From Pseudomonadota bacterium (GTDB taxonomy: Bacteria; Pseudomonadota; Gammaproteobacteria; Xanthomonadales; Xanthomonadaceae), in the NCBI GenBank assembly GCA_018242425.1, contig JAFEBX010000003.1:62001-126000 (forward strand): DNA of 64,000 bases. The letters run 5' to 3'. The position numbers and the translations under genes were made by a program. Below the pieces are notes generated by a model, which made no database searches, was not told the DNA's origin, and saw only the letters and a list, made by a program, of their open reading frames with translations. Shown here one piece after another: positions 52,178 through 62,227 of the stretch. How positions within the stretch are numbered: the stretch's first letter is position 1; the number at the start of each line of letters is the position of its first letter.

Positions 52178-53259
52178 CGGCGCAATTTCCCCGGACTGCC
52201 GTCGCGGAAGTAGGACCACAAGGCGAGCGCCAGCAACGGCACCACCAGCCACCACAGGCCGAGGGCGATCGGAATCTTGCCGCTGCCCAGCCATTGCTTG
52301 CCCAGCAGCATCAGCTGCGCGGCCAGCAGGTAGCCAACCACGCCGGTGACGATGCGGCCGTAGCGCGCCTGGCGCGGCGGGCTGCGCGACAGCGGGATCG
52401 CCAGCAACGCCAACGCCAACGCCACCAGCGGCGGCGCGATGCGCCAGTGCAGCTCGGCCTTGGCCTCGCGCGCGGGCGCGGGCGCGGCCAGCAATGTCGA
52501 GGTCGGCTGGCTCTGGATGCGATCGTCGACGTCGCCGTTGTCGCGATCCGGCATCTTCACGTCATTGGTCTTGTATTGCAGCAGGCGGTAATCGAGCGTG
52601 CCGGCGCCGAGCGGCCCTTCCACCTCGAAACCGTCGGTCAGGCGCAGGTAGCGCGCGCTGCTGCCGTCCAGCCACACCGTGCCGTCGGACGAGGTGGTCA
52701 CGTCCATGCGGCCTTTCTTCTCGCGGTAGATGAAGACGCGGCGGAAGCGGCTGCCGTCGGCGGTCATGTCGCCGACGTAGACGACGCCATTGGCGCCCGG
52801 CAGCTGGGTGAACTTGCCCGGCTCCAGGCCAGCGATCAGCATGTTGCGATTGGCTTCTTTCACCATCGCGCGGCTGTAGCGGTCCGACCACGGCGCCAGC
52901 CATAACGAGCACAACGCGATCACCGCCACCATCGGCAGGATCACCGGCAGCAGCGGCCCCAGCAGGCGGCGCGGGCCGACGCCGACCGACGCCAGCACCG
53001 GCATCTCGGCATCGCGATAGAGGCGGCTCATCGCCAGCAGCAGGCCCAGCATCAGCGCCAACGGCAGGATCAGCGGCATCCAGCCGATCATCACCAGTCC
53101 CAGTTGGGCGAACATCATCCCGGCCGGCATGCGCCCGGTGGCGATATCGCGCAGCACGTCCATGAAGGCCGCTCCGACCATCACCATCAGCAACACCACG
53201 AGTGCGGCGAACACCGACTGCAGGAATTCGCGCATCAGGTACTTGTCGAGCGTCTTCAT
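52174..53259 (-). CDS. lptF: LPS export ABC transporter permease LptF
   Basis: LptF is the partner of LptG in LPS extraction. The 361-residue protein starts LDKYLMREFLQSVFA. It has three N-terminal transmembrane helices, the coupling helix EMPVLASVGVGPRRLLGP, a periplasmic jellyroll domain (about 130-265) and three C-terminal helices. It is divergent from pepA, an order conserved with E. coli. Confidence 0.96.
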   Translation of the reverse strand: MKTLDKYLMREFLQSVFAALVVLLMVMVGAAFMDVLRDIATGRMPAGMMFAQLGLVMIGWMPLILPLALMLGLLLAMSRLYRDAEMPVLASVGVGPRRLLGPLLPVILPMVAVIALCSLWLAPWSDRYSRAMVKEANRNMLIAGLEPGKFTQLPGANGVVYVGDMTADGSRFRRVFIYREKKGRMDVTTSSDGTVWLDGSSARYLRLTDGFEVEGPLGAGTLDYRLLQYKTNDVKMPDRDNGDVDDRIQSQPTSTLLAAPAPAREAKAELHWRIAPPLVALALALLAIPLSRSPPRQARYGRIVTGVVGYLLAAQLMLLGKQWLGSGKIPIALGLWWLVVPLLALALWSYFRDGSPGKLRR

Positions 53260-53372
53260 TCGGGGCTTTGGGCCTGTTACCGCTAAACTAGTGGGTTCAC
53301 GCGACGCAGTCCTTGGACCGTCCCCGCGCGGGGGGATGGGGGATTGTACGTAAGTCTGCAGGAATCTCGTTG

Positions 53373-54857
53373 ATGGCCCTCGAATTTGCCCTGAACCACG
53401 CCGATCCCCTCCACTTCGACACCGATTGCCTGGTGGTCGGCCTGTACGCCGACAAGACCCTCACCACGACCGGGCAGGCCGTGGATCGCGCCAGCGGTGG
53501 CCACCTGTCCCGGCTTGCCGAGCGCGGCGACCTCTCCGGCAAGAGCGGGTCCAGCGCCCTCCTCCACGACGTCGGCGGCGTGGCCGCGCCGCGCGTGCTG
53601 GTGATCGGGCTGGGCGATGCCGACAAGTTCGCCACCCCGCAGTACCTCAAGGCCGTGGGCGATGCCGCCCGCGCCCTGCGCACCGGCCCGGTCAAGCGCG
53701 CCCTGTTCACCTTGAGCGAAGCCGCGGTCAAGGGCCGCGATGCCGCCTGGGCGATCCGCCAGGCCGCGATCGCCGCCGACCACGCCTGCTATCGCTATGT
53801 CGCCACGCTGGGCAAGGACAACAAGAAGCGCGAAGAAACCGGCCTCGAGCACTTCGCCATCCAGGGCAATGACGACCTCGCCCTCGCCCGTGGCATCGCG
53901 ATTGCCGGTGGCGTCGCCTTTGCCCGCGAACTCGGCAACCTGCCGCCGAACGTGTGCAATCCCGCCTACGTCGCCGCGCAGGCGCAGTCATTCGCGAAGA
54001 ACTTCGACAAGGTCAGCTGCGAAGTGCTCGACGATGCCGCGATGGAAGCGCTCGGCATGGGTTCGCTGCTGGCAGTGGCGCGCGGCAGTGCGCAGCGCCC
54101 GCGCCTGGTCGTGCTGAAGTATTCCAATGGCGGTGACGCCAAACCGTTCGTGCTGGTCGGCAAGGGCATCACCTTCGATACCGGCGGCGTCAACCTGAAG
54201 ACGCAGGGCGGCATCGAGGAAATGAAGTACGACATGTGCGGCGCGGCCACGGTGCTCGGCGCCTTCGTGTCGGCGGTCGGCATGGATCTTCCGATCAACC
54301 TCGTCGCGATTGCCGCGGCGGTCGAGAACGCCATCGACGGCGACGCCTATCGCCCGTCCGACGTCATCACCAGCATGTCGGGCAAGACCATCGAAGTCGG
54401 CAACACCGACGCCGAGGGCCGCCTGATCCTGTGCGATGCGCTGACCTATGCGCAGCGCTTCGAACCGCAGGCGCTGGTCGACGTCGCCACCCTGACCGGC
54501 GCGATGATGGTCGCGCTCGGCAAGTTCGCCACCGGCGTGATGACCAAGTCGAACGACGATCTCGCCCGCGAGCTGATCGATGCCGGCGAGACCGTGTTCG
54601 ATCGCGCCTGGCAGATGCCGTTGTGGGACGAATACCAGACCATGCTCGATTCCGCCTTCGCCGACGTCTACAACATCGGTGGACGCTGGGGCGGCGCCAT
54701 CACCGCCGGCTGCTTCCTGTCGCGTTTCACCGACGGCCAGCGCTGGGCGCACATGGACATCGCCGGCGTCGCCAATGGCGACGGCAAGATGGGCATGGCC
54801 ACCGGCCGTCCGGTCGGATTGCTCAGCCAGTGGCTGCTGGATCGCGCGAACGCGTAA
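53373..54857 (+). CDS. pepA: Leucyl aminopeptidase PepA
   Basis: This M17 aminopeptidase of 494 residues has an N-terminal DNA-binding-capable domain (about 1-170) and a C-terminal catalytic domain. The latter contains [14 protein letters not shown] (metal Lys and Asp) and the signature [10 protein letters not shown]. In E. coli PepA also acts in Xer recombination at cer sites; xerD lies 3 kb away here, which is only suggestive. AGGA lies about 11 bp upstream of the ATG at 53373. The TAA overlaps the holC ATG. Confidence 0.96.
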   Translation: MALEFALNHADPLHFDTDCLVVGLYADKTLTTTGQAVDRASGGHLSRLAERGDLSGKSGSSALLHDVGGVAAPRVLVIGLGDADKFATPQYLKAVGDAARALRTGPVKRALFTLSEAAVKGRDAAWAIRQAAIAADHACYRYVATLGKDNKKREETGLEHFAIQGNDDLALARGIAIAGGVAFARELGNLPPNVCNPAYVAAQAQSFAKNFDKVSCEVLDDAAMEALGMGSLLAVARGSAQRPRLVVLKYSNGGDAKPFVLVGKGITFDTGGVNLKTQGGIEEMKYDMCGAATVLGAFVSAVGMDLPINLVAIAAAVENAIDGDAYRPSDVITSMSGKTIEVGNTDAEGRLILCDALTYAQRFEPQALVDVATLTGAMMVALGKFATGVMTKSNDDLARELIDAGETVFDRAWQMPLWDEYQTMLDSAFADVYNIGGRWGGAITAGCFLSRFTDGQRWAHMDIAGVANGDGKMGMATGRPVGLLSQWLLDRANA

Positions 54858-55282
54858 TGCCACGCGCCGACTTCTACCTGATCGACAAGCCGCGCTTCCG
54901 CGAGGAGCCGCTGCTGCTGGTGTGCGAACTCGCGCGCAAGGCCTTCGACGCCGGCCTCTACACGCTGGTGCTGGCGCGTGACGCGACACAGGCCGAGGCG
55001 CTCGACGACTTGTTGTGGTCGTTCGATCCCGACGCCTACATCCCGCACCAGATCGCCGGCAGCGACGATGACGAGGATGAAGCCGCGGTGCTGATCGCCA
55101 CGCCGGACAGCGATGTCGCGCTGCGCCCGCTGGTGATCAACCTGCGCGATGGCGTGGTCGAAGGCACTTTCGATCGCGTGCTGGAAGTCGTTCCCGCCGA
55201 TCCCGCCGCGCGCGCGCCGTTGCGCGAACGCTGGAAGCACTATCAATCGAACGGATTCGACGTCAAGAAACACGATATGTAA
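54857..55282 (+). CDS. holC: DNA polymerase III chi subunit
   Basis: Chi binds single-strand-binding protein and, through psi, the clamp loader. The 141-residue protein has the HolC pattern: ADFYLIDKPRFREEPLLLVCELARKAFDAG, then LDDLLWSFDPDAYIPHQI, and the late PLRERWKHYQSNGFDV helix. The start at 54857 overlaps the pepA stop (TAATG); the pepA-holC-valS order matches E. coli. Confidence 0.95.
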   Translation: MPRADFYLIDKPRFREEPLLLVCELARKAFDAGLYTLVLARDATQAEALDDLLWSFDPDAYIPHQIAGSDDDEDEAAVLIATPDSDVALRPLVINLRDGVVEGTFDRVLEVVPADPAARAPLRERWKHYQSNGFDVKKHDM

Positions 55283-55293
55283 ATGGAATCCCG

Positions 55294-55482
55294 ATGCGCC
55301 TGCTGATCGCCATAATCCTGCCTTGGTTCGCCTTCTTCACCATCGGTCGTCCGTTCGCGGGCATCGTGTGCCTGATCCTGCAGGTCACGCTGATCGGCTG
55401 GCTGCCCGCCGCGATCTGGGCCGCCTACGCCGTCAGCCAGTACCACACCGACCAGAAGATCCGCCGCGCGCTGCGCAGCTGA
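55294..55482 (+). CDS. Small Pmp3/YqaE-like membrane protein
   Basis: This 62-residue protein has two hydrophobic helices (about 3-20 and 23-46) and a short basic, hydrophilic tail. The arrangement and the [25 protein letters not shown] segment match the Pmp3/YqaE stress-induced membrane proteins. It sits between holC (11 bp before) and valS (34 bp after) and is likely co-transcribed with both. The role is unknown. Confidence 0.82.
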   Translation: MRLLIAIILPWFAFFTIGRPFAGIVCLILQVTLIGWLPAAIWAAYAVSQYHTDQKIRRALRS

Positions 55483-55516
55483 TTCAAGCCATCCCACGCA
55501 TACGCTACAAACCGAC

Positions 55517-58306
55517 ATGACCAACCTCGCCCAGAGCTACCAGCCCGCCGACTTCGAAAGCCGCCTGTACGCGCAGTGGGAAGCGTCGGGCGTCTTCGCG
55601 CCGCAGGGCGATGGCCCCGCCTACACCATCCTGCTGCCGCCGCCGAACGTCACCGGCACGCTGCACATGGGTCATGCATTCCAGCTGTCGTTGATGGATG
55701 CGCTGGTGCGCTACCACCGCATGCGCGGCTTCCGCACGCTGTGGCAGGTCGGCAGCGACCACGCCGGCATCGCCACCGAGATGGTGGTGTCGCGCAACCT
55801 CGCGATTGCAGGCACCGGCGAAACCCGCGATTCGCTCGGCCGCGACAAGTTCATCGAGAAAGTGTGGGAATGGAAGGACCAGTCCGGCGACAACATCGAA
55901 CGCCAGATGCGTCGCATCGGCGCGTCCGGCGACTGGTCGCGCAAGACCTTCACCATGGACGAGGCGCCGTCCGCCGCGGTGATCGAAACCTTCGTGCGCC
56001 TGTTCGAACGCGGCCTGATCTATCGCGGCCAGCGCCTGGTGAACTGGGATCCGGTGCTGCAGACCGCGGTCTCCGACCTGGAAGTGGTGAGCGAGGAAGA
56101 GAACGGCCACCTGTGGTCGATCCGTTATGACGTGATCGATGCCGAACCCGGCCAGCCCGACCATGTCGTGGTCGCGACGACGCGCCCGGAAACCATGATC
56201 GGCGATACCGCGGTGATGGTGCATCCGGAAGACGAGCGCTACATCGCGCTGGTCGGCAAACGCGTGCGCCTGCCGCTGGTGGGCCGCGAGATCCCGGTGA
56301 TCGCCGACGACTACGTCGATCGCGAATTCGGCACCGGCGTGGTCAAGGTCACGCCCGCGCATGACTTCAACGACCATGCGGTCGGCCAGCGCCACAACCT
56401 GCCGCTGATCAACATCTTCACTGATGTCGCCTCCATCAACGACAACGCGCCGGAGCAGTATCGCGGCCTCGATCGCGTCGCCGCGCGCAAGGCCGTGCTA
56501 GCCGACCTCGAAGCGCAGGGCCATCTCGTCGAAACCAAGCCGCATCGCCTGCAGGTGCCGCGCGGTGATCGCAGCGGCCAGGTGATCGAGCCCTATCTCA
56601 CCGACCAGTGGTTCGTGAAGATGGACGATCTCGCCAAGCGTGGCCTGGAGCTTGTCGAGAACGGCTCGGTGAAATTCGTGCCGCCGAACTGGATCAACAC
56701 CTATCGCCACTGGATGGAGAACATCCAGGATTGGACGATCAGTCGCCAGCTGTGGTGGGGCCATCGCATCCCGGCGTGGTTCGACGATGCCGGCAACATC
56801 TACGTCGCGCACGACGAGGAAGAAGCACGCGCGCAGGCCGCGACGAAGCACGGCGGCACCGCGCCGGCGTTGCGCCAGGACAGCGACGTGCTGGAAACCT
56901 GGTTCTCCTCGGCGATCTGGCCGATCAGCACCATGGGCTGGCCGAACCCGCAGGCGATGGCCGAACGCGGCTTCGACCGCTACCTGCCGACCAGCGTGCT
57001 GGTCACCGGTTTCGACATCATCTTCTTCTGGGTCGCGCGCATGATCATGATGACCGACGCGCTGACCGGCGAAGTGCCGTTCCGCGACGTCTACATCACC
57101 GGTCTCGTCCGCGACAAGGACGGCCAGAAGATGTCGAAGTCGAAGGGCAACATCCTCGATCCGATCGACATCATCGACGGCATCAGCGCCGACGCGCTGG
57201 TCGGCAAGCGCACCACCGGGCTGATGAAGCCGCAGGACGCGCCCAAGATCGAGAAGGCGACGCGCAAGGAATTCCCCGACGGCATCGCCGCCCACGGCGC
57301 CGATGCCCTGCGCTTCACCATGTGCGCGCTCGCCGGCCCCGGCCGCGACATCAAGTTCGACCTCGCCCGCGCCGAGGGCTACAAGAATTTCTGCAACAAG
57401 CTGTGGAACGCCACGCGCTTCGTGCTGATGAACGTCGGCGACGACGCGCGCTTCGACGGCGTGCCGCAGCCGAAGACCGATGCCGAGAAGTGGATCCTCG
57501 CGCAGCTGGCCGAGACCAGCATCGAAGCCGGCGAACATTTCGCCAACTATCGTTTCGACCTGCTGGCCCAGACGCTGTACGAATTCGCCTGGAACCAGTT
57601 CTGCGACTGGTTCGTGGAACTGGCCAAGCCGGCGTTGAATGGCGATGATCAAGCCGCCGCCGATTCCACCCGTCACACGTTGTTGTTCGTGCTGGAACGC
57701 TTGCTGTGCATGCTGCACCCGCTGGTCCCGTTCGTCAGCGAGGAACTGTGGCAGGCGGTCGCGCCGAAGCTCGGCAAGTCCGGCAGCATCATGACCCAGG
57801 CTTATCCGCAGGGCTCGGATTTCGATGCCACGACATATGGCCAGGCCAGCGATGACATCGAATGGCTGAAGTCGATGGTGACCGCGCTCCGTCGCGTGCG
57901 CAGCGAACTCGGCATCTCGCCGGCGAAGCAGGTCACGTTGCTGGTGCGCGGCGACAACGCCGGCGACACCGCGCGCGTGTCGACCTTCGATGCGGCACTG
58001 CGCTTCCTCGCCCGCGTCGAGCGCATCGAACGCCTGGATGGCGAGCCGCCGGCCGCAGCCGCCGCGCGCGTCGGCGACCTCAACCTGTTCGTTCCGCTGG
58101 AAGGCCTGGTCGATCTCGACGCCGAACGCGTCCGCCTCGACAAGGAGCTCAAACGCGTCGAAGGCGAACTGACGAAGTCGCAGAACAAGCTCGCGGCGTT
58201 CGAAGGCAAGGCGCCCGCGCACGTGATCGAGCAGGAACGCCAGCGCCTCGGCGAATGGACCGCGCAGCGCGATGCCTTGGCGGGGCAGCGCGCTCGGTTG
58301 GGCTAA
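55517..58306 (+). CDS. valS: Valyl-tRNA synthetase
   Basis: This class I enzyme charges tRNA-Val. The 929-residue product has the HIGH-type motif [15 protein letters not shown] near residue 40, the CP1 editing domain (about 190-330) with [15 protein letters not shown], and the KMSKS loop [11 protein letters not shown] near residue 538. The anticodon domain and the C-terminal coiled-coil tRNA arm (about 860-925) follow. Length and motifs are complete. Confidence 0.98.
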   Translation: MTNLAQSYQPADFESRLYAQWEASGVFAPQGDGPAYTILLPPPNVTGTLHMGHAFQLSLMDALVRYHRMRGFRTLWQVGSDHAGIATEMVVSRNLAIAGTGETRDSLGRDKFIEKVWEWKDQSGDNIERQMRRIGASGDWSRKTFTMDEAPSAAVIETFVRLFERGLIYRGQRLVNWDPVLQTAVSDLEVVSEEENGHLWSIRYDVIDAEPGQPDHVVVATTRPETMIGDTAVMVHPEDERYIALVGKRVRLPLVGREIPVIADDYVDREFGTGVVKVTPAHDFNDHAVGQRHNLPLINIFTDVASINDNAPEQYRGLDRVAARKAVLADLEAQGHLVETKPHRLQVPRGDRSGQVIEPYLTDQWFVKMDDLAKRGLELVENGSVKFVPPNWINTYRHWMENIQDWTISRQLWWGHRIPAWFDDAGNIYVAHDEEEARAQAATKHGGTAPALRQDSDVLETWFSSAIWPISTMGWPNPQAMAERGFDRYLPTSVLVTGFDIIFFWVARMIMMTDALTGEVPFRDVYITGLVRDKDGQKMSKSKGNILDPIDIIDGISADALVGKRTTGLMKPQDAPKIEKATRKEFPDGIAAHGADALRFTMCALAGPGRDIKFDLARAEGYKNFCNKLWNATRFVLMNVGDDARFDGVPQPKTDAEKWILAQLAETSIEAGEHFANYRFDLLAQTLYEFAWNQFCDWFVELAKPALNGDDQAAADSTRHTLLFVLERLLCMLHPLVPFVSEELWQAVAPKLGKSGSIMTQAYPQGSDFDATTYGQASDDIEWLKSMVTALRRVRSELGISPAKQVTLLVRGDNAGDTARVSTFDAALRFLARVERIERLDGEPPAAAAARVGDLNLFVPLEGLVDLDAERVRLDKELKRVEGELTKSQNKLAAFEGKAPAHVIEQERQRLGEWTAQRDALAGQRARLG

Positions 58307-58317
58307 CTCGCCCAAAG

Positions 58318-58497
58318 CATCGCCCGGCTGTGCGCCTTTAGCGGTTATCCGCTATGGCCGACACGCCGTGAATACGTCCATGTAGGCTCGTCCGCCGCAT
58401 CCATGCGGCGGAACGGTCGGCCACAGCGGACGAACCGCACGGCGCCGCCGGTGGCGGGCTTTTCGCTCTTTCTCAGAAAAAGCAAAAGCACGCGCGA
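58318..58497 (+). repeat. Dispersed stem-loop repeat, copy 2, with embedded terminator
   Basis: This is a second copy of the element at 50762-50936. The outer stem (58348-58362 with 58416-58430) is 15 bp with one mismatch; the inner hairpin is the same as in copy 1. The terminator-like unit lies at 58445-58463. It again lies between convergent genes, valS and rimI. The rest of the 58307-58610 gap shows nothing recognisable. Confidence 0.85.
58445..58463 (+). terminator. Intrinsic terminator inside repeat copy 2
   Basis: The same CCGCC/GGCGG hairpin with a GCTTTT tail occurs about 140 bp after the valS stop. It is a likely end of the pepA-holC-valS transcript. Confidence 0.6.
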
Positions 58498-58610
58498 GCT
58501 GCTGCTCTGCGGAGTCTTGAAGGTGACAACACGCGCGGCGGAGTGGCAGCCCACGCCACCAGCGCGTGCCTTGAACCCGCATGGCTGGCCATCCCCGAAG
58601 ACAGCGCGTG

Positions 58611-59096
58611 CTACCCCAGCAACTCCATCGCCATCACGATCGCGTCCTCGCGCTGGCCGTTTGCCGCCGGGTAATAGCGCGGACGCCGGCCGATCTCGTT
58701 GAAGCCGATGCCGTGGTACAGCGCGATCGCGTGCGTGTTCGACGGTCGCACCTCGAGGAACATCTGCCGCGCACCGCGCGTGTGCGCCAGCTCCAACAGC
58801 GACGTCAGCAGGGATCGCCCCACCCCTCGCGATTGCACCCGCGGATCGACGCACAGATTGAGCAGATGGCATTCGTCGGCAGCATGGCTCAGCACGCCAT
58901 AGCCGAGCACGGCGCCAGTGCCGTCTTCCAGCATCCACGCCGAATACCCGGCGCGCAGGCAATCGCGGAACACCTTGCGCGACCACGGATGCGGATAACC
59001 GCGCTCCTCGACCGCCATCACTGCGTCGAGGTCGCTCTCGCGGATCGGACGCAAGCGACCGGCCGGCATCGACGGTGGCGACGGGACCGCACTCAC
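58611..59096 (-). CDS. rimI: Ribosomal protein S18 alanine N-acetyltransferase RimI
   Basis: This GNAT acetyltransferase modifies the N-terminus of S18. The 161-residue product has LRPIRESDLDAVMAVE, the acetyl-CoA loop VDPRVQSRGVGRSLL (R/QxxGxG/A), and EVRPSNTHAIALYHGIGF near the end. I choose the GTG at 59096 because it overlaps the TGA of the upstream HolD-like gene (GTGA), as in other tight junctions here. Confidence 0.93.
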   Translation of the reverse strand: MSAVPSPPSMPAGRLRPIRESDLDAVMAVEERGYPHPWSRKVFRDCLRAGYSAWMLEDGTGAVLGYGVLSHAADECHLLNLCVDPRVQSRGVGRSLLTSLLELAHTRGARQMFLEVRPSNTHAIALYHGIGFNEIGRRPRYYPAANGQREDAIVMAMELLG

Positions 59097-59386
59097 GATC
59101 GCCGCAACCGCCTCAGCAAGGGCCACAGCGCGCGCTTGGCAGCGGGGTTGCCGCGCAATCCGGACAGCGGTTCCGCCAATGCCAGCACGTCCTGTTCATG
59201 CGCCTCGCCGCCCGCTGCTTTCAGCAGGTGGCGCAACAACACGTCGCCGGTTTCCGCACGTGTGCGCGACACGGCAGGCGCACTCGCCACGGGCGAGGCA
59301 ACGACGACATCGTCTCCACCACCCAAGGCATAAAGCTCGATGCCCAGCTCGACCAAGGCCTCACGCTGGAACGCGTCCCAATTCAC
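59093..59386 (-). CDS. holD: Probable DNA polymerase III psi subunit (HolD-like)
   Basis: This is a 97-residue protein without strong motifs. Two segments resemble E. coli HolD as I remember it: the N-terminal WDAFQREALVELGIELYAL (HolD has a W..QQLGI.. opening helix that binds the clamp loader) and the C-terminal LRGNPAAKRALWPLL (HolD has LRANPTARAALW). It lies immediately upstream of rimI, as holD does in E. coli. A GTG start overlaps the pssA stop and its own stop overlaps rimI. The protein is about 40 residues shorter than E. coli HolD. The chi partner, holC, is at 54857. It would otherwise be called hypothetical. Confidence 0.68.
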   Translation of the reverse strand: MNWDAFQREALVELGIELYALGGGDDVVVASPVASAPAVSRTRAETGDVLLRHLLKAAGGEAHEQDVLALAEPLSGLRGNPAAKRALWPLLRRLRRS

Positions 59387-60144
59387 GCAGGCGTCCCCGA
59401 ACGACGGCGCACCAGCATCATCACCGGTCCGGACAGTGCGTACAGTCCGAACACGCAGAGCAAGGTGCGTGCGGGTGCCAGCGCCAGTGCGATCAGCGCG
59501 ATCACCACACCCACCAGCATCATGAAGGGCACGCGCTCCGAACGCGGACCGTTGCCACCACCCTTGAAGCTGGTGTAGCGCACGCGGCTGACCATCAGCA
59601 ACGCCACGATCGCCGTCAACGCCAGAGCCGGGATGCTCAGCTCGCTACCCTTCCAGCCCAGTCCGTGGAAAGTCCAGACAAAGCTCGACACCACCGCCGC
59701 CGCCGCCGGACTGGCAAGGCCGATGAACCAGCGCTTGTCGACGGTGCCGACCTGGCTGTTGAAGCGCGCCAGCCGCAGGGCCGCGCAGGCCGCATAGAGG
59801 AAGGCCGCCAGCCAGCCGAGCTTGCCGGCGGTCGTGCCTTCAAGCCGCAGCGATTCCAGCGACCAGTGATAGACCAGCAGCGCCGGCGCCATGCCGAAGC
59901 TGATCAGGTCGGACAGCGAGTCGTACTGCACGCCGAATTCGCTCTGGGTGTTGGTCAGGCGGGCGACGCGGCCATCCAGGCCGTCGAGGACCGCGGCGAT
60001 GAATATCGCGATGCAGGCGTGTTCGACCAGCCCCTGCGACGAGGCGATGATCGAGTAGAAACCGGAGAACAGGGCTCCGGTGGTGAACAGGTTGGGCAGC
60101 AGGTAGATGCTGCGGCGCGCAGGCGACGGGGTCGGGACACTCAT
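59383..60144 (-). CDS. pssA: CDP-diacylglycerol--serine O-phosphatidyltransferase
   Basis: This polytopic CDP-alcohol phosphatidyltransferase makes phosphatidylserine, the precursor of phosphatidylethanolamine. The 253-residue protein has the signature DG-x2-AR-x8-G-x3-D-x3-D in [10 protein letters not shown] through YDSLSD, and about eight transmembrane helices. It is the membrane-type (Bacillus-like) PssA rather than the E. coli phospholipase-D type. The start at 60144 is used; it is divergent from proS. Confidence 0.94.
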   Translation of the reverse strand: MSVPTPSPARRSIYLLPNLFTTGALFSGFYSIIASSQGLVEHACIAIFIAAVLDGLDGRVARLTNTQSEFGVQYDSLSDLISFGMAPALLVYHWSLESLRLEGTTAGKLGWLAAFLYAACAALRLARFNSQVGTVDKRWFIGLASPAAAAVVSSFVWTFHGLGWKGSELSIPALALTAIVALLMVSRVRYTSFKGGGNGPRSERVPFMMLVGVVIALIALALAPARTLLCVFGLYALSGPVMMLVRRRSGTPA

Positions 60145-60247
60145 TGCCGGCAGTGTACCCGGGAGCCGTGCCCGGGGCCGGAATCCGGGGCGAAAACGCC
60201 TGCTGCATGGCACAATCGGGGGTCGTCGCACTTTGGATATCGCTGTA

Positions 60248-61957
60248 ATGCGCCTCTCGCAATTCCATCTCAGGACCGAGAAAGAAACCCCCGCCGAAGC
60301 CGAGTTGACCAGCCACAAGCTGATGCTCCGCGCCGGGATGATCCGCAAGCTCGCCGCCGGCCTTTACACCTGGTCGCCGCTGGGCCTGCGCGTGCTGCGC
60401 AAGGTCGAGGCCGTCGTCCGCGAGGAGATGAACCGCGCCGGCGCGATCGAGATGGCACTGCCGCTGATCCAGCCCAAGGAACTGTGGGAGGAAACCGGGC
60501 GCTGGGAGAAGTTCGGCAACCAGCTGCTGAAGATCAGCGATCGCAAGGAGCAGGAATACTGCTTCAGCCCCACCGCCGAGGAAGCGGTGACCGAGTTCGC
60601 CCGCAACGAACTGACCAGCTACAAGCAGCTGCCGGTCAACTTCTACCAGATCAGCACCAAGTTCCGCGACGAGATCCGCCCGCGCTTCGGGGTGATGCGC
60701 GCGCGCGAATTCCTGATGAAGGATGCCTATTCCTTCCATCTCGACGATGAATCGCTGCACGCCGAATACCGCAACATGTACGACACCTACACCCGCATCT
60801 TCACCCGCCTCGGGCTGAAGTTCCGCGCGGTGGCGGCGGATACCGGCGCGATCGGCGGCAGCGCCTCGCACGAATTCCAGGTGCTGGCCGATTCCGGCGA
60901 AGACGCGACCGTGTTTTCCGACGGTTCCGATTACGCCGCCAACGTCGAACTGGCGGAAGCGGTATCGCCCGGCCCGCGCGGTGCCGCGACCGAAACGCTG
61001 CGCGACATCGATACCCCCACGCAGAAGACCTGCGAGGACGTCGCTGCACTGATGGGCATTCCGCTGCAACGCACCGCCAAGTCGGTGGCGATCGTCGGCA
61101 GCGATGCCGATGGCAACGACCAGTTCGTGCTGGCGCTGGTGCGCGGCGACCACATGGTCAACGAAATCAAGCTGGCCAAGCTTCCCGGCCTCGGTGAATA
61201 CCGCCTGGCCACCGAGGTGGAAATCCTCGACCACCTCGGCAGCGAACCCGGCTTCCTGGGCCCGTTGAATGCAAGGAAGCCCATCCGCGTGGTCGCCGAT
61301 CGCACCGTGGCCGCGATGTCCGACTTCGTGGTCGGCGCCAACAAACCCGGCTTCCATATCGCCGGCGTCAATTGGGGCCGCGACCTGCCGGAACCGGAAG
61401 TCGCCGACATCCGCAACGTCGTTGCCGGCGATCCCTCGCCCGACGGCAAGGGCGTCCTCCACATCGCGCGCGGCATCGAGGTCGGCCACGTGTTCGCGCT
61501 CGGTCGCAAGTATTCCGAGGCGATGAAGGCCACCGTCCTCGATGCCAACGGCAAGACGGTCAACCCGGCGATGGGTTGCTACGGCGTCGGCGTGTCGCGG
61601 ATTGTCGCTGCGGCGATCGAACAGAACAACGACGAAGCCGGCATCATCTGGCCCGACGCGATGGCGCCGTGGTCGGTCGCGGTGTGCGTGATCAACCCCA
61701 AGAACGACCCCGCCGTCGCCGCCGCCGCCGGGGCCCTGCACGACGAGCTGCAGCAGCGCGGCATCGACGTGGTGCTGGACGATCGCGGCCTGCGTCCCGG
61801 CGCGATGTTCGCCGACATGGAGCTGATCGGCATCCCCCACCGGGTGGTGGTGTCCGATCGCGGCATCAAGGCCGGCCAGTTCGAGTATCGTCATCGTCGC
61901 GCCACCGAAGCGGAATCGCTGGACCGTGACGCACTGCTCGCCAGGCTGGGTGCCTGA
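60248..61957 (+). CDS. proS: Prolyl-tRNA synthetase
   Basis: This is the prokaryote-type class II enzyme, 569 residues. It starts [20 protein letters not shown]. Motif 2 ([26 protein letters not shown]) lies near residue 140, the INS editing domain spans about 225-400, and motif 3 and the anticodon domain follow. The insertion domain identifies the editing-competent bacterial form. There is no strong ribosome-binding site before the ATG. Confidence 0.97.
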   Translation: MRLSQFHLRTEKETPAEAELTSHKLMLRAGMIRKLAAGLYTWSPLGLRVLRKVEAVVREEMNRAGAIEMALPLIQPKELWEETGRWEKFGNQLLKISDRKEQEYCFSPTAEEAVTEFARNELTSYKQLPVNFYQISTKFRDEIRPRFGVMRAREFLMKDAYSFHLDDESLHAEYRNMYDTYTRIFTRLGLKFRAVAADTGAIGGSASHEFQVLADSGEDATVFSDGSDYAANVELAEAVSPGPRGAATETLRDIDTPTQKTCEDVAALMGIPLQRTAKSVAIVGSDADGNDQFVLALVRGDHMVNEIKLAKLPGLGEYRLATEVEILDHLGSEPGFLGPLNARKPIRVVADRTVAAMSDFVVGANKPGFHIAGVNWGRDLPEPEVADIRNVVAGDPSPDGKGVLHIARGIEVGHVFALGRKYSEAMKATVLDANGKTVNPAMGCYGVGVSRIVAAAIEQNNDEAGIIWPDAMAPWSVAVCVINPKNDPAVAAAAGALHDELQQRGIDVVLDDRGLRPGAMFADMELIGIPHRVVVSDRGIKAGQFEYRHRRATEAESLDRDALLARLGA

Positions 61958-62001
61958 CGCGCGAGAATCCTTCACCGCAAGCTCATGACCAAGGATGTGA
62001 C

Positions 62002-62214
62002 ATGGCAACGAAGAAGACCGCGAAGAAGGCCACCAAGAAAGTCGTCGCGAAGAAGGTAGCGAAAACCGTCGCGAAGAAGGCCACGAAGAAAGCCGCTGCA
62101 AAAAAGGTTCCAGCCAAGAAGGCGGCCGGCAAGAAGCGGCCGCTCATGATGGCCATGGCCGAACCGGATTGCGCGGACAGCGGCGGCTCGACCAAGGACT
62201 ACCAGACCGGCTGA
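62002..62214 (+). CDS. Lys/Ala-rich histone H1-like small protein
   Basis: This is a 70-residue protein. Residues 2-45 are almost entirely Lys, Ala, Thr and Val in AKK/TKK repeats like eukaryotic H1 tails and the PhaF/AlgP-type C-termini of gammaproteobacteria. Residues 50-70 are mildly acidic with one Cys. AGGA 9 bp upstream supports the start. It should bind nucleic acid non-specifically; the exact role is unknown. The opposite strand looks like a Phe-rich membrane protein, but that is an antisense artefact. Confidence 0.8.
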   Translation: MATKKTAKKATKKVVAKKVAKTVAKKATKKAAAKKVPAKKAAGKKRPLMMAMAEPDCADSGGSTKDYQTG

Positions 62215-62227
62215 ACCGTGCGGCGCG

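Noticed and set aside
61983..62195. A Phe/Ala-rich apparent membrane protein on the minus strand
   Set aside because: It is the antisense reading of the AAG/GCC-rich Lys/Ala gene; the plus-strand frame has a proper ribosome site and start.
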